From the NCBI RefSeq assembly GCF_013394655.1, contig NZ_CP053351.1:3512001-3576000 (forward strand): a stretch of DNA of 64,000 bases. Direction: 5' to 3'. Numbering within the stretch: the stretch's first letter is position 1; each line of letters begins with the position of its first letter. The translations under genes and the position numbers were made by a program. The notes under the pieces are model-generated. The model saw nothing but the letters and a program-made list of their open reading frames with translations. It was not told where the DNA came from and searched no databases. Positions 23,774 through 33,236 of this stretch are shown piece by piece. The stretch is from Winogradskyella schleiferi (GTDB taxonomy: Bacteria; Bacteroidota; Bacteroidia; Flavobacteriales; Flavobacteriaceae).

Positions 23774-24883
23774 TTAGTCCATATCAAATCGCAATCCGAC
23801 AGATATATTATTTTGATCTACAACTTGATTTTTAAACAAAGGATTAAGGTCATATTTTACATATAAGGCAACATCTCCTAAAGCCACATAACCGCTTAGT
23901 CCATAAACAAACTCACTAACTTCAAATTGATCGCGTTGTTTGTCCTTTTCGCGCTCTCCATCTTCCTTGTATTTTATTTTTTGCATATTCCCTAGATTCA
24001 ATCCTGCATATCCGCCTAAACCTACTTTTAATTGCTTAACCGTTGAATACCTAAAATAGTCTTCTTTTTCGATTTTTTTGGAAGGCCCGAATTCTAAGTG
24101 CATTGGGATGACAAGGTTTGTCGTTCTAAATTTTACCTTATCGGCATCTATTGGGTATTCCTGTAAAGATATATCGCCATTTGTATTGACTAAATAGTTG
24201 TTATCCTTAATCTTTAATTTATTCCATTGAAAAGAGAACCCGTATTTTAATCTCCAAAAATTAGTATTTTCAAAAATTCTTGTTTTCCAAGCGTAGCCAA
24301 GTTCCAGAAATCCAGAGCCACCCAATTTGTATGGCGAATCCTCTAAATCTTGTCCATCTATAAGTGTATTGTTAAGTCCGAAAGCAAAAACAATATCAGT
24401 AGTGGTACGTCGGTCGTATTTTCTAGGTTTATCTTCAGATTTTTTACCCAAATAGATGAGGCTCTCATTTTGCTCTTCGTCACCGCCTCCTATTCTGAAA
24501 ATAAAAAGATCATCTTCTGAATCATCGGTTCCGTATTCATAAGCATCATAACCATTCCGTTGCAACAAAGCTATTTGCTTATCTATGATTTCTTTTCGAT
24601 TTTGAATATTAAGAACTGCGGTTTGTGCTTCTTCCTTTTTTAAATTTTCAGCCTCCTCTGCTGTAATTTCTTTAGCGTCTAAACGCTCATTGATTTTTTC
24701 AATTTTTAATTTTAAGATTGTTTTTTCATTGTCTTCAATTATAGCTCTATCTTTTTCCAAAAGACTAATTTTAGAATTTACTTTTTCTTTATGAATAGAA
24801 TCTAATTGTTTGGTTTGCGCTTGAAGATTAGAAAATGTTAGGCTTATTATTAAGCATGCTAATAGTTTTGTAATTGTGTTCAT
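23774..24883 (-). CDS. Periplasmic coiled-coil plus outer-membrane beta-barrel-like protein
   Basis: The protein has 369 residues with a signal peptide (LLACLIISLTFSNLQAQ) and a charged helical coiled-coil region at about 24-110 (KEKVNSKISLLEKDRAIIED). A beta-rich C-terminal part (about 165-369) ends in GLRFDMD, with alternating aromatic strands like small OmpA/PorT-type barrels. It lies downstream of an ECF sigma factor and a putative anti-sigma gene and is probably co-transcribed with them. I do not recognise a named family. Envelope sensing or stress is inferred only from context. Confidence 0.7.
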   Translation of the reverse strand: MNTITKLLACLIISLTFSNLQAQTKQLDSIHKEKVNSKISLLEKDRAIIEDNEKTILKLKIEKINERLDAKEITAEEAENLKKEEAQTAVLNIQNRKEIIDKQIALLQRNGYDAYEYGTDDSEDDLFIFRIGGGDEEQNESLIYLGKKSEDKPRKYDRRTTTDIVFAFGLNNTLIDGQDLEDSPYKLGGSGFLELGYAWKTRIFENTNFWRLKYGFSFQWNKLKIKDNNYLVNTNGDISLQEYPIDADKVKFRTTNLVIPMHLEFGPSKKIEKEDYFRYSTVKQLKVGLGGYAGLNLGNMQKIKYKEDGEREKDKQRDQFEVSEFVYGLSGYVALGDVALYVKYDLNPLFKNQVVDQNNISVGLRFDMD

Positions 24884-24947
24884 GACTGTTCGTTTTTTGA
24901 TTAATGATGATTTGATTTTGATGATAATATTTTAATTTATTGTCTAT

Positions 24948-25733
24948 TTAATTATTACGATCTGCAACGGCTGTTTTTACGGTTTCGTAACTATCCTTTA
25001 AAGCTTCGAAAACTTTAGTTCTAAAGGATTGTCCCATTTCGTCTTCAACGCTCATTAACAATGCGTCAGCATCCGTTAACTTAATTGTTTCTTTTTTCAA
25101 ATTTTCCTTAAACAATTCTTTACTTGCTATTTTTAATAAGGAATCTATTTCTCGGTCTGTAACGGAACTGTTTTCTGACTTTAGAGTTTTCATAGCTGCC
25201 GTAACAGCGTTTTTTAGGATAAGGTCATCGATTTCTAATTGCAATTCATTATTAACCGTTTCGTCCTTAATAATAGGAATTTCGTTTTTATCTGTTTCGT
25301 TGATTTCAGCTAGTTGAATTTTTGACTCAGTATTTTTAATTTTTTCGCTTTTACGGACAAAGGTTTTTGATTCTTTTGGCATTGGCACAATCTCTTCCTT
25401 CTCTTCTACCCTATTTTCTTCGTTTACTAATTCAATAGATTCTTTTTGATCTGGTTGCTCCGTTTTTATATTTATTTGTTCTTTTATTATACCCTCTTCT
25501 ACTATTTTAGGCATTAATTCCTCAGCATCATTAGTGTTAAAAAACTGAATTGATATCGCCATCATAATCAATAATCCAGCTGCTATACTCAACCACCAAA
25601 ACATTGATTTTTTTGATTTCTTTTCATCATCATCTAAACGACCCGATAGTTTAGACCAACTTTCCGATGTTGGAGACAAGGTTCGTTTTTCGAGCTTATC
25701 TTTTATATTTTCTTCAAATTTAATTGGAGCCAT
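24948..25733 (-). CDS. Single-pass membrane protein, putative anti-sigma factor
   Basis: The protein has 261 residues. A cytosolic N-terminal segment of about 40 residues (IKFEENIKDKLEKRTLSPTS) is followed by one membrane helix at about 44-65 (MFWWLSIAAGLLIMMAISIQ). The rest is an acidic, Lys/Glu-rich extracytoplasmic region. Its start overlaps the end of the sigma factor gene by 14 bases, indicating translational coupling. That arrangement and topology are typical of Bacteroidota anti-sigma proteins, but no conserved ZAS zinc motif is visible. Confidence 0.65.
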   Translation of the reverse strand: MAPIKFEENIKDKLEKRTLSPTSESWSKLSGRLDDDEKKSKKSMFWWLSIAAGLLIMMAISIQFFNTNDAEELMPKIVEEGIIKEQINIKTEQPDQKESIELVNEENRVEEKEEIVPMPKESKTFVRKSEKIKNTESKIQLAEINETDKNEIPIIKDETVNNELQLEIDDLILKNAVTAAMKTLKSENSSVTDREIDSLLKIASKELFKENLKKETIKLTDADALLMSVEDEMGQSFRTKVFEALKDSYETVKTAVADRNN

Positions 25734-26283
25734 AACTGTTGTTATTTAATTCTTTAATTTTTTTCTGAAGCATTTGTCGTGCTTTGAATAGTTGCGATTT
25801 TGAGGTGCCTTCAGAAATCTTTAATAATTCCGCAATTTCTTGATGTTTGTAACCTTCTATCGCATACATTACAAAAACCATTCGGTATCCTTCTGGTAAA
25901 CTATCGATGAGCAATTGTATTTCTGCTACTTCGATATTGGTATTGATGTTGTTAGACGAATCGTGTTCTAAATAATCGTCTTCAACCGCAAATTCAATTT
26001 TCTTTTGTTGTCTTAAATAGGAAATAGATTCACGCACCATTATTCGTCTTACCCAACCTTCGAAACTACCTTCATTTTTATACGATTTTAAATATTTAAA
26101 TACTTTGAAAAAGCCATTTAACATCACTTCTTCCGCCTGATGAACATCTTTCACATAATATCTGCAAACGCTCAGCATTTTTGGTGCATGCAACTCATAC
26201 AAAACATGTTGTGCTTCACGATTTTGTTTCGCAGCACTCTGTATGAGTTTGGTTTCATTGTTATGAAGTTGAATAACTTTCAT
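25720..26283 (-). CDS. ECF-type RNA polymerase sigma factor
   Basis: A 187-residue group IV sigma factor. Region 2 (about 20-90; HAPKMLSVCRYYVKDVHQAE, FEGWVRRIMVRESISYLR) and region 4 (about 125-180; LPEGYRMVFVMYAIEGYKHQ, EIAELLKISEGTSKSQLFKA) are both intact. It heads a three-gene unit with the overlapping putative anti-sigma gene and the barrel protein. Its targets are unknown. Confidence 0.93.
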   Translation of the reverse strand: MKVIQLHNNETKLIQSAAKQNREAQHVLYELHAPKMLSVCRYYVKDVHQAEEVMLNGFFKVFKYLKSYKNEGSFEGWVRRIMVRESISYLRQQKKIEFAVEDDYLEHDSSNNINTNIEVAEIQLLIDSLPEGYRMVFVMYAIEGYKHQEIAELLKISEGTSKSQLFKARQMLQKKIKELNNNSYGSN

Positions 26284-26419
26284 TCTAAGTTTTAAATTCT
26301 GAACGTTCTCAAAAGGCTTTCTATTTATAAAGACGCAATATTGTAACCAAAGGTTGCCTGGTGAAGTAAAAAAAATAATAATAAATTATTTAACAGACTG
26401 TATAACAGTGTTTTAAAAA

Positions 26420-27397
26420 TTACTTTTTTCGATCAATCACATAATCGACCATAAGCTGAAGTGATGCTTTATATGGTGTTTCTGGATAATTTGCCAAAAT
26501 AGTTAGGGCTTCTTCTTGAAATGCTTTCATTTTAGAAACGGCATAGTCCAAGCCTCCATTCGCTTTTACAAAAGTGATGACCTCCTTGACGCGATTTTTG
26601 TCTTTATTATGATTTTTAACCGAATTAATCAACCAAGACTTTTCTTTTTTGGTACAATTATTCAATACATATATTAAAGGCAAGGTCATCTTTTGTTCCT
26701 TAATATCAATACCAGTTGGTTTGCCAATGGCCTCTTGTCCATAATCAAACAAATCGTCCTTAATCTGAAAGGCCATACCAATTAATTCACCAAATTTTCG
26801 CATAGTCTCTACTTCGGGAGAATTTGGTTTGACGGAAGCAGCGCCCAAACTACAACAAGCAGCAATTAATGTGGCTGTTTTTTGCCTTATGATCTCGTAA
26901 TAAATAGCCTCCGTAATATCTAATTGTCTGGCTTTTTCAATTTGAAGTAACTCGCCTTCACTCATTTCCCGCACGGCAACTGAGATAATCTTGAGTAAAT
27001 CGAAATCATTATTGTCTATAGAAAGCAAGAGTCCTTTTGACAACAGAAAATCTCCAATAAGCACAGCGATTTTGTTTTTCCAAAGCGCATTGATTGAGAA
27101 GAAACCACGTCTGCGATTACTGTCATCCACCACATCATCATGAACCAATGTAGCAGTGTGAATTAACTCTATAACCGAAGCGCCTCGATAGGTACGCTCG
27201 CTTACCTCACCATTGTTCATCATTTTAGCTACTAGAAAAACGAACATTGGTCGCATTTGTTTCCCTTTACGATTTACAATATAATGCGTAATCCGATTAA
27301 GTAGTGCGACCTTACTAGCCATAGAGAGTTGAAACTTTTGCTCGAAGAGTTCCATTTCATAAGCTATGGGTTGTTTTATTTGCTCGGTTATTTTCAT
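26420..27397 (-). CDS. Polyprenyl diphosphate synthase
   Basis: A trans-type prenyltransferase of 325 residues that elongates isoprenoid chains, probably for the menaquinone side chain. The first aspartate-rich motif is in LVHDDVVDDSNRRRG and the second in QIKDDLFDYG; GKQMRPMFVFLVAKM is also diagnostic. It is likely IspB-like (octaprenyl- or heptaprenyl-forming), but chain length cannot be read from sequence by eye. It is transcribed divergently from the T9SS protein gene at 27541. Confidence 0.92.
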   Translation of the reverse strand: MKITEQIKQPIAYEMELFEQKFQLSMASKVALLNRITHYIVNRKGKQMRPMFVFLVAKMMNNGEVSERTYRGASVIELIHTATLVHDDVVDDSNRRRGFFSINALWKNKIAVLIGDFLLSKGLLLSIDNNDFDLLKIISVAVREMSEGELLQIEKARQLDITEAIYYEIIRQKTATLIAACCSLGAASVKPNSPEVETMRKFGELIGMAFQIKDDLFDYGQEAIGKPTGIDIKEQKMTLPLIYVLNNCTKKEKSWLINSVKNHNKDKNRVKEVITFVKANGGLDYAVSKMKAFQEEALTILANYPETPYKASLQLMVDYVIDRKK

Positions 27398-27540
27398 TTA
27401 AAATCTAAATGATGACTTATTTTGCAAAACTACAAATAATGATGGTTGTTTATTGAGAAAAAAGGAATATTACATTTTTAACTTTTTCTACTCAGAAATA
27501 TTTGTAACTTTAGGCAATTAATCTAAAAATTATAAAACAC

Positions 27541-29220
27541 ATGAAAAAAATTACATTATTAATTTTTACTTTGTTTGCATTTTCATTCAGCAATCAAGTA
27601 AATGCACAGTGCACCGACTTTTCAGGAGGTGGACCTTACACTAATTTCAATTCAGCCTTTGGTGGAGCACCTTGTGACGACGGCACTGGCTGTCCTTTTA
27701 ACGAAATTAGCACTTTTGAAGCATGGGCAGACGAATCTTATCTTATGGACAATGTTGTAACCGGACACACTTATACATTTAGTTTATGTAATGGTCCAGG
27801 TGCAGGTACATGGACACCAAGTTTTTCAATTATTGCTCCTTCTGGAGCTATTGATGCTTTTGGATTAGACGCAGGCTCTACTTGTGCCTTAACTTGGACA
27901 GCTACTGAAGATGGCACATATACCATTGGTATTTCTGAAGCAGGTATACCTTGTGACACCTCTACAAATACTACTACAAACAACGGTTTTCCTGCTATTA
28001 CTTGTACAGATGGAGATACTTGCCCTGTATGTACATTAACAGCTGCTCCAGATGCAGCAACCACTCCTACACCTGCAGATGGTGCTACAGATGTTGTTTT
28101 AGTAGATGGAACAGACGTTCAATTTTTTTGGGCTGAACCTACTACTGGAGAACTAGTGGAAAGTTACACCTTTAGCATTGGTACGACTTTAACTGCTGAT
28201 GATATTGGCGTATTAGAAGATGTAGCTAGTGGCGATGTGACTTTAACCGCTCAATACAATACCACTTATTTTTGGAAAGTTGAATCTGTGAACTGTTTTG
28301 GAACTACATCAAGTCCGATATGGAGTTTTACCACTGGAGCTTGTTCTGAACCTATTACAGATGCCATTACAACGCCTTCTCCTGCCGATGGAGCAACTGG
28401 TGTAGAAATTGCTTATGGTAGCGCTAATAATCTTGTTGGACCTTTTGAATGGACACCTGCAGCTACTGGAGGTGAGGTAGAAAGTTTTAATCTAAATTTA
28501 GGTATTACTTTAACTGGAGATGATATTGGTACATTAACTGACTTTGATAGCGGTGGATCTGTACTATTTAATTTTCAACCAAGTACAACGTATTTTTGGT
28601 CAATTGATGCCGTAAATTGCGCTGGTACTACCACAAGTCCAGTATTTAGTTTTACTACAGCTGCATGTACAGAAACAGCAGCACCTGCTATGGCTAGTGC
28701 TCCTGTGCCTGCTGACGCGGCAGTTAATGTAACTTTACAAGCACCTGATGCTACTGCAACGTTTAGTTGGGCAGCTACTGCACCTGGTGACAGCTATACT
28801 CTTAATATAGGAACAGCAAATCCACCAGCAACACCTTTGAGTGATTTTGAAAATGGAGGAGAATTATCATTAGCATTAAACACCACTTATTTTTGGAGTA
28901 TTGATGTCGGTAATTGTTTTGGAGTAACTCCTGGACCGGTTTGGAGCTTTACTACTGATTCCACATTAGGCATTGACGATAATACATTAGAAACATTTAG
29001 TGTATATCCAAACCCTACGTCTAGTATTTTAAACATTCAATCATCACAAGATGTTGATAATGTTACCATATTTAATTTATTAGGTCAAAGCGTAGCAAAT
29101 TTCACTAAGAATGAAATTACTAATTCGTCTATTGATATGTCTGATTTATCTCAAGGACTTTATTTAGTTAAGATTTCTGTTGGAGACAAATCTCAAACTT
29201 TAAGAGTTACAAAAGAGTAA
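27541..29220 (+). CDS. Secreted protein with three fibronectin-like repeats and a type IX sorting domain
   Basis: The protein has 559 residues with a signal peptide (LLIFTLFAFSFSNQVNAQ) and a Cys-rich N-terminal module (about 22-160). Three homologous repeats of about 105 residues follow (starting near 165, 270 and 375). Each begins PADGAT- or PADAAV-like and ends TTYFW..V..NCFG-like then WSFTT. The C-terminal type A T9SS sorting domain runs about 480-559 (VYPNPTSSILNIQSS, LSQGLYLVKISVG). It is a surface or released adhesin-like protein; no enzymatic domain is seen. Its terminator is at 29244-29272. Confidence 0.88.
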   Translation: MKKITLLIFTLFAFSFSNQVNAQCTDFSGGGPYTNFNSAFGGAPCDDGTGCPFNEISTFEAWADESYLMDNVVTGHTYTFSLCNGPGAGTWTPSFSIIAPSGAIDAFGLDAGSTCALTWTATEDGTYTIGISEAGIPCDTSTNTTTNNGFPAITCTDGDTCPVCTLTAAPDAATTPTPADGATDVVLVDGTDVQFFWAEPTTGELVESYTFSIGTTLTADDIGVLEDVASGDVTLTAQYNTTYFWKVESVNCFGTTSSPIWSFTTGACSEPITDAITTPSPADGATGVEIAYGSANNLVGPFEWTPAATGGEVESFNLNLGITLTGDDIGTLTDFDSGGSVLFNFQPSTTYFWSIDAVNCAGTTTSPVFSFTTAACTETAAPAMASAPVPADAAVNVTLQAPDATATFSWAATAPGDSYTLNIGTANPPATPLSDFENGGELSLALNTTYFWSIDVGNCFGVTPGPVWSFTTDSTLGIDDNTLETFSVYPNPTSSILNIQSSQDVDNVTIFNLLGQSVANFTKNEITNSSIDMSDLSQGLYLVKISVGDKSQTLRVTKE

Positions 29221-29243
29221 TTTTTTAGTTCATATATATTCAA

Positions 29244-29272
29244 AGAAAAAGCGGCAATTGCCGCTTTTTTTT
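29244..29272. terminator. Bidirectional intrinsic terminator, T9SS gene / rlmN
   Basis: AAAGCGGCAATTGCCGCTTT (29248-29267) is a perfect 20-bp palindrome flanked by A and T runs, between convergent genes. It is a textbook intrinsic terminator on both strands. Confidence 0.9.
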
Positions 29273-29291
29273 ATGTTTAAACTTTAATAGT

Positions 29292-30332
29292 TTAACTTTT
29301 ATTTGCCAACTGTCCGCAAGCCGCATCAATATCTTTACCTCTACTTCTCCTAACAGTAACCGTGATGTTATTAGCCTCAAGCATATCAACATACATATCA
29401 ATGGCTTTTGATTTGGCTTGTTGAAATTCGCCATCATCAATAGGGTTGTATTCTATAAGATTCACTTTACTTGGTGCGAATTTGCAAAACTCCACTAAGG
29501 CTTCAACATCCTTTCGCTTATCATTGATGCCATCCCAAACCACATATTCGTAGGTAATCCTATTTTTTGTAACTGCGTACCAATATTGGAGTGCTTCTCT
29601 TAAATCTTGAAGTGGAAATGTTGCGTTAAATGGCATTATGGAGGTACGAATCTCATCTATAGCCGAATGTAACGATACTGCTAACTTAAACTTTACCTTA
29701 TCATCAGCCATTTTTTTAATCATTTTTGGTACTCCTGATGTAGATACCACAATACGCTTAGGCGACATACCCAAACCTTCTGGTGATGTAATTTTTTCTA
29801 TGGCTTTAAGTACGTTATTGTAGTTCATCAATGGTTCTCCCATTCCCATAAATACAATGTTGCTTAAGGGTCTGTTATGGTATAACCGACTTTCATTATC
29901 TATGGCCACCACTTGATCGTAAATTTCATCGGGATTAAGATTTCGCATGCGTTTTAATCTTGCTGTGGCACAAAATCTACAATCAAGACTACAGCCTACT
30001 TGAGATGACACACAGGCGGTGGTTCTCGTTGCTGTTGGAATGAGGACAGATTCTACAATTAAATCATCATGCAATCTTACGGCATTTTTAATCGTACCAT
30101 CAGCGCTACGTTGCATCTGATCTACTTTGATATGGTTAATGACAAAGTTATCTTCGAGCATTTGCCTAGTTTCCAACGATAGGTTAGTCATATCCTCAAA
30201 ACTATGAGCTGACTTTTGCCACAACCACTCGTAAACCTGATTACCTCTAAAGGCTTTGTCTCCTTGACTTACGAAGAAATCCCTGAGTTGTTCTTTTGTA
30301 AGTGCTCGTATGTCTTTCTTTTTGGTTTCCAT
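29292..30332 (-). CDS. rlmN: 23S rRNA (A2503-C2) / tRNA A37 methyltransferase RlmN
   Basis: A radical-SAM methylase with the cluster motif CSLDCRFC, the upstream TACVSSQVG segment and the C-terminal catalytic Cys in DIDAACGQL. The frame extends to a TTG at 30341, but the ATG at 30332 (METKKKDIRALTKEQ) is the better start, giving 346 residues, the normal length. Its 5' flank contains three tandem TTTGTGG units (about 30354-30374, plus-strand reading). Confidence 0.95.
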   Translation of the reverse strand: METKKKDIRALTKEQLRDFFVSQGDKAFRGNQVYEWLWQKSAHSFEDMTNLSLETRQMLEDNFVINHIKVDQMQRSADGTIKNAVRLHDDLIVESVLIPTATRTTACVSSQVGCSLDCRFCATARLKRMRNLNPDEIYDQVVAIDNESRLYHNRPLSNIVFMGMGEPLMNYNNVLKAIEKITSPEGLGMSPKRIVVSTSGVPKMIKKMADDKVKFKLAVSLHSAIDEIRTSIMPFNATFPLQDLREALQYWYAVTKNRITYEYVVWDGINDKRKDVEALVEFCKFAPSKVNLIEYNPIDDGEFQQAKSKAIDMYVDMLEANNITVTVRRSRGKDIDAACGQLANKS

Positions 30333-30353
30333 CTTTTGCAAAAGTAGTGAAAT

Positions 30354-30374
30354 GTTTGTGGTTTGTGGTTTGTG
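30354..30374. repeat. Short tandem repeat, three GTTTGTG-type units
   Basis: Three consecutive TTTGTGG heptamers lie 22 bases upstream of the rlmN ATG (minus strand reads AACCACAAACCACAAACC). Similar text, ACCACAAACCGTTGAACC, occurs inside aroA around 32580-32610. Such low-order repeats are prone to slippage and could vary the rlmN leader. Confidence 0.5.
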
Positions 30375-30528
30375 GTTAAATATAAAACGCGTTCATATTT
30401 TGTAGTACAGTTTAAAATAACAATATGTCTTTTGAACATTGGTTATAAATCTGTTTTTTGATGTCATGCTTTTTAATCAAAATTTGGTCTTCAATAAGGC
30501 TAGTTCCTATTAATTGACCATTGGAAAT

Positions 30529-30638
30529 TGCGTTAAGGATAGTAGTGAAAAGCCCGCAGCAATTCTGATTTTTTTATCAGAATTATGAGGACTTGTAACG
30601 GATAGCCTGACCCTGACTTTTTCGTCAGGGTAACGCCC
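30529..30638 (-). repeat. Family G structured repeat, copy 2
   Basis: Read on the minus strand: GGGCGTTAC, hairpin CCTGAC/GTCAGG, the linker GTCAGGCTATCCGTTA, hairpin AATTCTGAT/ATCAGAATT, GCTGC, then ATCCTTAACGCA. The ends and linker match copy 1 (1495-1590); the two hairpins share no sequence with copy 1 but are perfectly paired. It lies in the 366-bp gap between queA and rlmN, after the queA terminator. Confidence 0.75.
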
Positions 30639-30648
30639 AAAAAATGAT

Positions 30649-30676
30649 AAAAAAAAAGCCTCAATGAAGAGGCTCT
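30649..30676 (-). terminator. Intrinsic terminator of queA
   Basis: On the minus strand GAGCCTC-TTCATT-GAGGCTT is followed by a run of T residues. It lies 23 bases after the queA stop and just before the family G repeat. Confidence 0.85.
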
Positions 30677-30698
30677 TAACTATTTGACTTACTTCTTA

Positions 30699-31748
30699 CT
30701 AGATAATGAGCATAGCATCACCATAAGAATAGAATTTATATTTTTCCTTTACGGCTTCCTCATAAGCTTTTTTCATAAAATCATGACCTGCGAAAGCCGA
30801 CGTCATCATCAACAAGGTTGATTTTGGCGTGTGGAAGTTGGTAATCATACAATTCGCAATACTGAACTCATAAGGTGGAAAGATGAACTTATTGGTCCAG
30901 CCTTCAAATTCATTTAATCTGCCGTTGGAAGACACTGAACTTTCTATAGTTCGCATCGATGTTGTACCAACTGCACATACACGTTTTTTGTTTTCTATTC
31001 CTTTATTTACAATGTCGGCAGCGCTTTGAGAGATTATAATTTCTTCACTATCCATTTTGTGCTTAGACAAATCCTCTACTTCAACTGGATTAAATGTACC
31101 CAAACCAACGTGTAAAGTTACTTCTGCGGTTTTTACGCCTTTGATTTCCAAACGTTTTAACAAATGCCTAGAGAAATGCAAACCTGCTGTTGGTGCTGCT
31201 ACTGCGCCTTCGTTCTTTGCATAGATGGTTTGATAACGCTCTTCATCTTCTGGCTCTACATCTCTATTGATATATTTTGGCAATGGTGTTTCGCCAAGTT
31301 GCGTTAATTTAGTCCTGAAATCGTTATAAGAACCATCGTAAAGAAAACGTAAGGTTCTTCCTCTAGAAGTGGTATTATCTATAACTTCAGCAACTAAAGT
31401 TTCGTCTTCTCCAAAATAGAGTTTATTACCTATTCTAATTTTACGCGCTGGATCTACCAAAACATCCCAAAGACGTTGGTCTTGATTTAATTCCCGCAAT
31501 AAAAACACCTCGATACGTGCGCCTGTTTTTTCTTTGTTGCCATATAAACGGGCAGGAAACACCTTAGTGTCATTCATGATCATCACATCACCTTCATCAA
31601 AATAATCGATAATATCTTTAAATTGTTTGTGTTCAATAGTTTGTTTTTCCCTATTAAGCACCATCAATCGCGATTCATCCCTGTGTTCTGCAGGATGTTC
31701 GGCAAGTAATTCGTCTGGAAGGTCAAAACTAAAGTGTGATAATTTCAT
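30699..31748 (-). CDS. queA: S-adenosylmethionine:tRNA ribosyltransferase-isomerase QueA
   Basis: QueA transfers and isomerises the ribosyl group of SAM to make epoxyqueuosine in t[43 protein letters not shown] and [18 protein letters not shown] are family hallmarks, and 349 residues is normal. It has its own promoter (31775-31806) and terminator (30649-30676). Confidence 0.96.
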   Translation of the reverse strand: MKLSHFSFDLPDELLAEHPAEHRDESRLMVLNREKQTIEHKQFKDIIDYFDEGDVMIMNDTKVFPARLYGNKEKTGARIEVFLLRELNQDQRLWDVLVDPARKIRIGNKLYFGEDETLVAEVIDNTTSRGRTLRFLYDGSYNDFRTKLTQLGETPLPKYINRDVEPEDEERYQTIYAKNEGAVAAPTAGLHFSRHLLKRLEIKGVKTAEVTLHVGLGTFNPVEVEDLSKHKMDSEEIIISQSAADIVNKGIENKKRVCAVGTTSMRTIESSVSSNGRLNEFEGWTNKFIFPPYEFSIANCMITNFHTPKSTLLMMTSAFAGHDFMKKAYEEAVKEKYKFYSYGDAMLII

Positions 31749-31774
31749 ATATGTTTGTTGTTTTTAAGAAGTTG

Positions 31775-31806
31775 CAAATATACAATCTCAACATATGCCT
31801 TGTCAA
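31775..31806 (-). promoter_or_regulatory. Promoter of queA
   Basis: On the minus strand TTGAC (31806-31802), a 19-base spacer and TATATTTG (31782-31775) match the Bacteroidota -33/-7 pattern. The start would fall near 31768, about 20 bases before the queA ATG. Confidence 0.6.
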
Positions 31807-31977
31807 GTAAATGAAGGTTTAATTTTATTTGATCGTTTTATTAAAAACTTTGTAACACGGATTTCATGCCTGCAAGTTGGCAGAAAGTGATTTTTACAGA
31901 TTATAATTGGCTTGAAGTGAATCAAAAACAAATGAAACAAATTTCAAGAATCTCTAAATCTAAACTCTAATTGGTTT

Positions 31978-33204
31978 TTAGTCTATTTTGAATCCTATTG
32001 TTTTAAGGTCTTCCCAAAATTGCGGATATGATTTGCTTACAACGTCAGCGTTTTCAATTATAATTGGTGTTTTTAATGCCAAAGGCGCAAATGCCATTGC
32101 CATTCTGTGGTCGTTGTATGTGGCAATTGAGATGTTGCTATTAATGTCTGTTGAGGATTTTAAATGTAAAGTTGCATCCGTAATACTAACTTCGCCTCCT
32201 AATTTTTCCAATTCAGTTTTAAGCGCTACCAAACGGTCGGTTTCCTTAATTTTTAGGGTATGTAAGCCTATCATATAGCATTCTAAACCTAAGCCAAATG
32301 CAGTTACCGCAATAGTTTGTGCGATGTCTGGTGCATGCTTTAAATCTAATTGTATTGACGATTGACGATTAACGGTTGACGATTTTCTCAGCGTCATTTT
32401 ATTATTTTCAAAACGTGTTTCAACCCCAAAATCATTATAAATATTTGCTAAAACAGAATCACCTTGCAAACTTTCTTCTTTGTAGGATGCTATAGTTATT
32501 TCAGTACCTAAAGCACTTAACGCAATGAGACTATAAAAATAGGATGCTGAAGACCAATCTGACTCAACGGTTAAAATTTGTGGCTTAGGTTCAACGGTTT
32601 GTGGTTTCACTGTAATGACATTTTCAACGAAACTAGTTTCTACTCCAATTGAATTCAACAAACTCAAGGTCATTTTGATATAAGGAACCGAAGTTATTTG
32701 ACCTTCTAAATTAAGTTCTAATCCGTTTTCCAGTTTTGAAGCAATGAGTAATAATGCCGAAATGTATTGGCTACTCACATTGGCTTCTAAAGACACTTTA
32801 TTTTTTGCTAGTTGCTTACCTCTAATCTTTATAGGTGGAAAACCATCGTTTTCCAAATAGTTGATATCTGTACCTAAAGTTTTTAAGGCATCGACTAGAA
32901 TTTTAATTGGTCGCTCTTTCATACGAGAAGACCCTGTTATGGTCACTTCCCTATTATTTTGAATAGAAAAATAAGCCGTCAGAAATCGCATTGCTGTACC
33001 AGCATGATGAATATCTATGAGTTCATCAGTTGAATTCAACGCTTTTTGCATCAACACAGAATCATCTGAGTTAGACACATTCTCAATTTGAATTTGGGGA
33101 TACAAAGCCTTTAACAACAATAAACGATTAGATTCACTTTTTGATCCTGTAATCTGAATACTTTGATGGTTTTGAAGCTTTGATTTTTGGATGCTGATAC
33201 GCAT
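31978..33204 (-). CDS. aroA: 3-phosphoshikimate 1-carboxyvinyltransferase (EPSP synthase)
   Basis: AroA adds enolpyruvyl to shikimate-3-phosphate. At 408 residues it is of the short Bacteroidota type. Recognisable segments are TGSKSESNRLLLLKAL, HHAGTAMRFLTAYFS, ESDWSSASYFYS, HAPDIAQTIAVTAFGL, KIKETDRLVALKTELEKLGG and NDHRMAMAFAPLAL. Residues about 272-284 (SSTVNRQSS) are translated from degenerate tandem units (family J) just before the conserved LDLKHAPD motif. It lies 32 bases downstream of the MazG-like gene. Confidence 0.95.
   Translation of the reverse strand: MRISIQKSKLQNHQSIQITGSKSESNRLLLLKALYPQIQIENVSNSDDSVLMQKALNSTDELIDIHHAGTAMRFLTAYFSIQNNREVTITGSSRMKERPIKILVDALKTLGTDINYLENDGFPPIKIRGKQLAKNKVSLEANVSSQYISALLLIASKLENGLELNLEGQITSVPYIKMTLSLLNSIGVETSFVENVITVKPQTVEPKPQILTVESDWSSASYFYSLIALSALGTEITIASYKEESLQGDSVLANIYNDFGVETRFENNKMTLRKSSTVNRQSSIQLDLKHAPDIAQTIAVTAFGLGLECYMIGLHTLKIKETDRLVALKTELEKLGGEVSITDATLHLKSSTDINSNISIATYNDHRMAMAFAPLALKTPIIIENADVVSKSYPQFWEDLKTIGFKID
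32352..32388. repeat. Family J tandem units translated in frame inside aroA
   Basis: On the minus strand CGTCAACCGTTAATCGTCAA then TCGTCAATAC comprises four degenerate CGTxAAtx units, like the ATCGTTAATCGTAAATC stretch before paaJ (9452-9488). It supplies S-T-V-N-R-Q-S-S in a loop ahead of the LDLKHAPD strand. Confidence 0.5.
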
Positions 33205-33236
33205 GAAGACTATTTAAAATAAAATGAATAGCAAAT

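Noticed and set aside
31749..31977. preQ1 riboswitch before queA
   Set aside because: The queA leader is only about 20 bases after the inferred start and has no preQ1-like pseudoknot.
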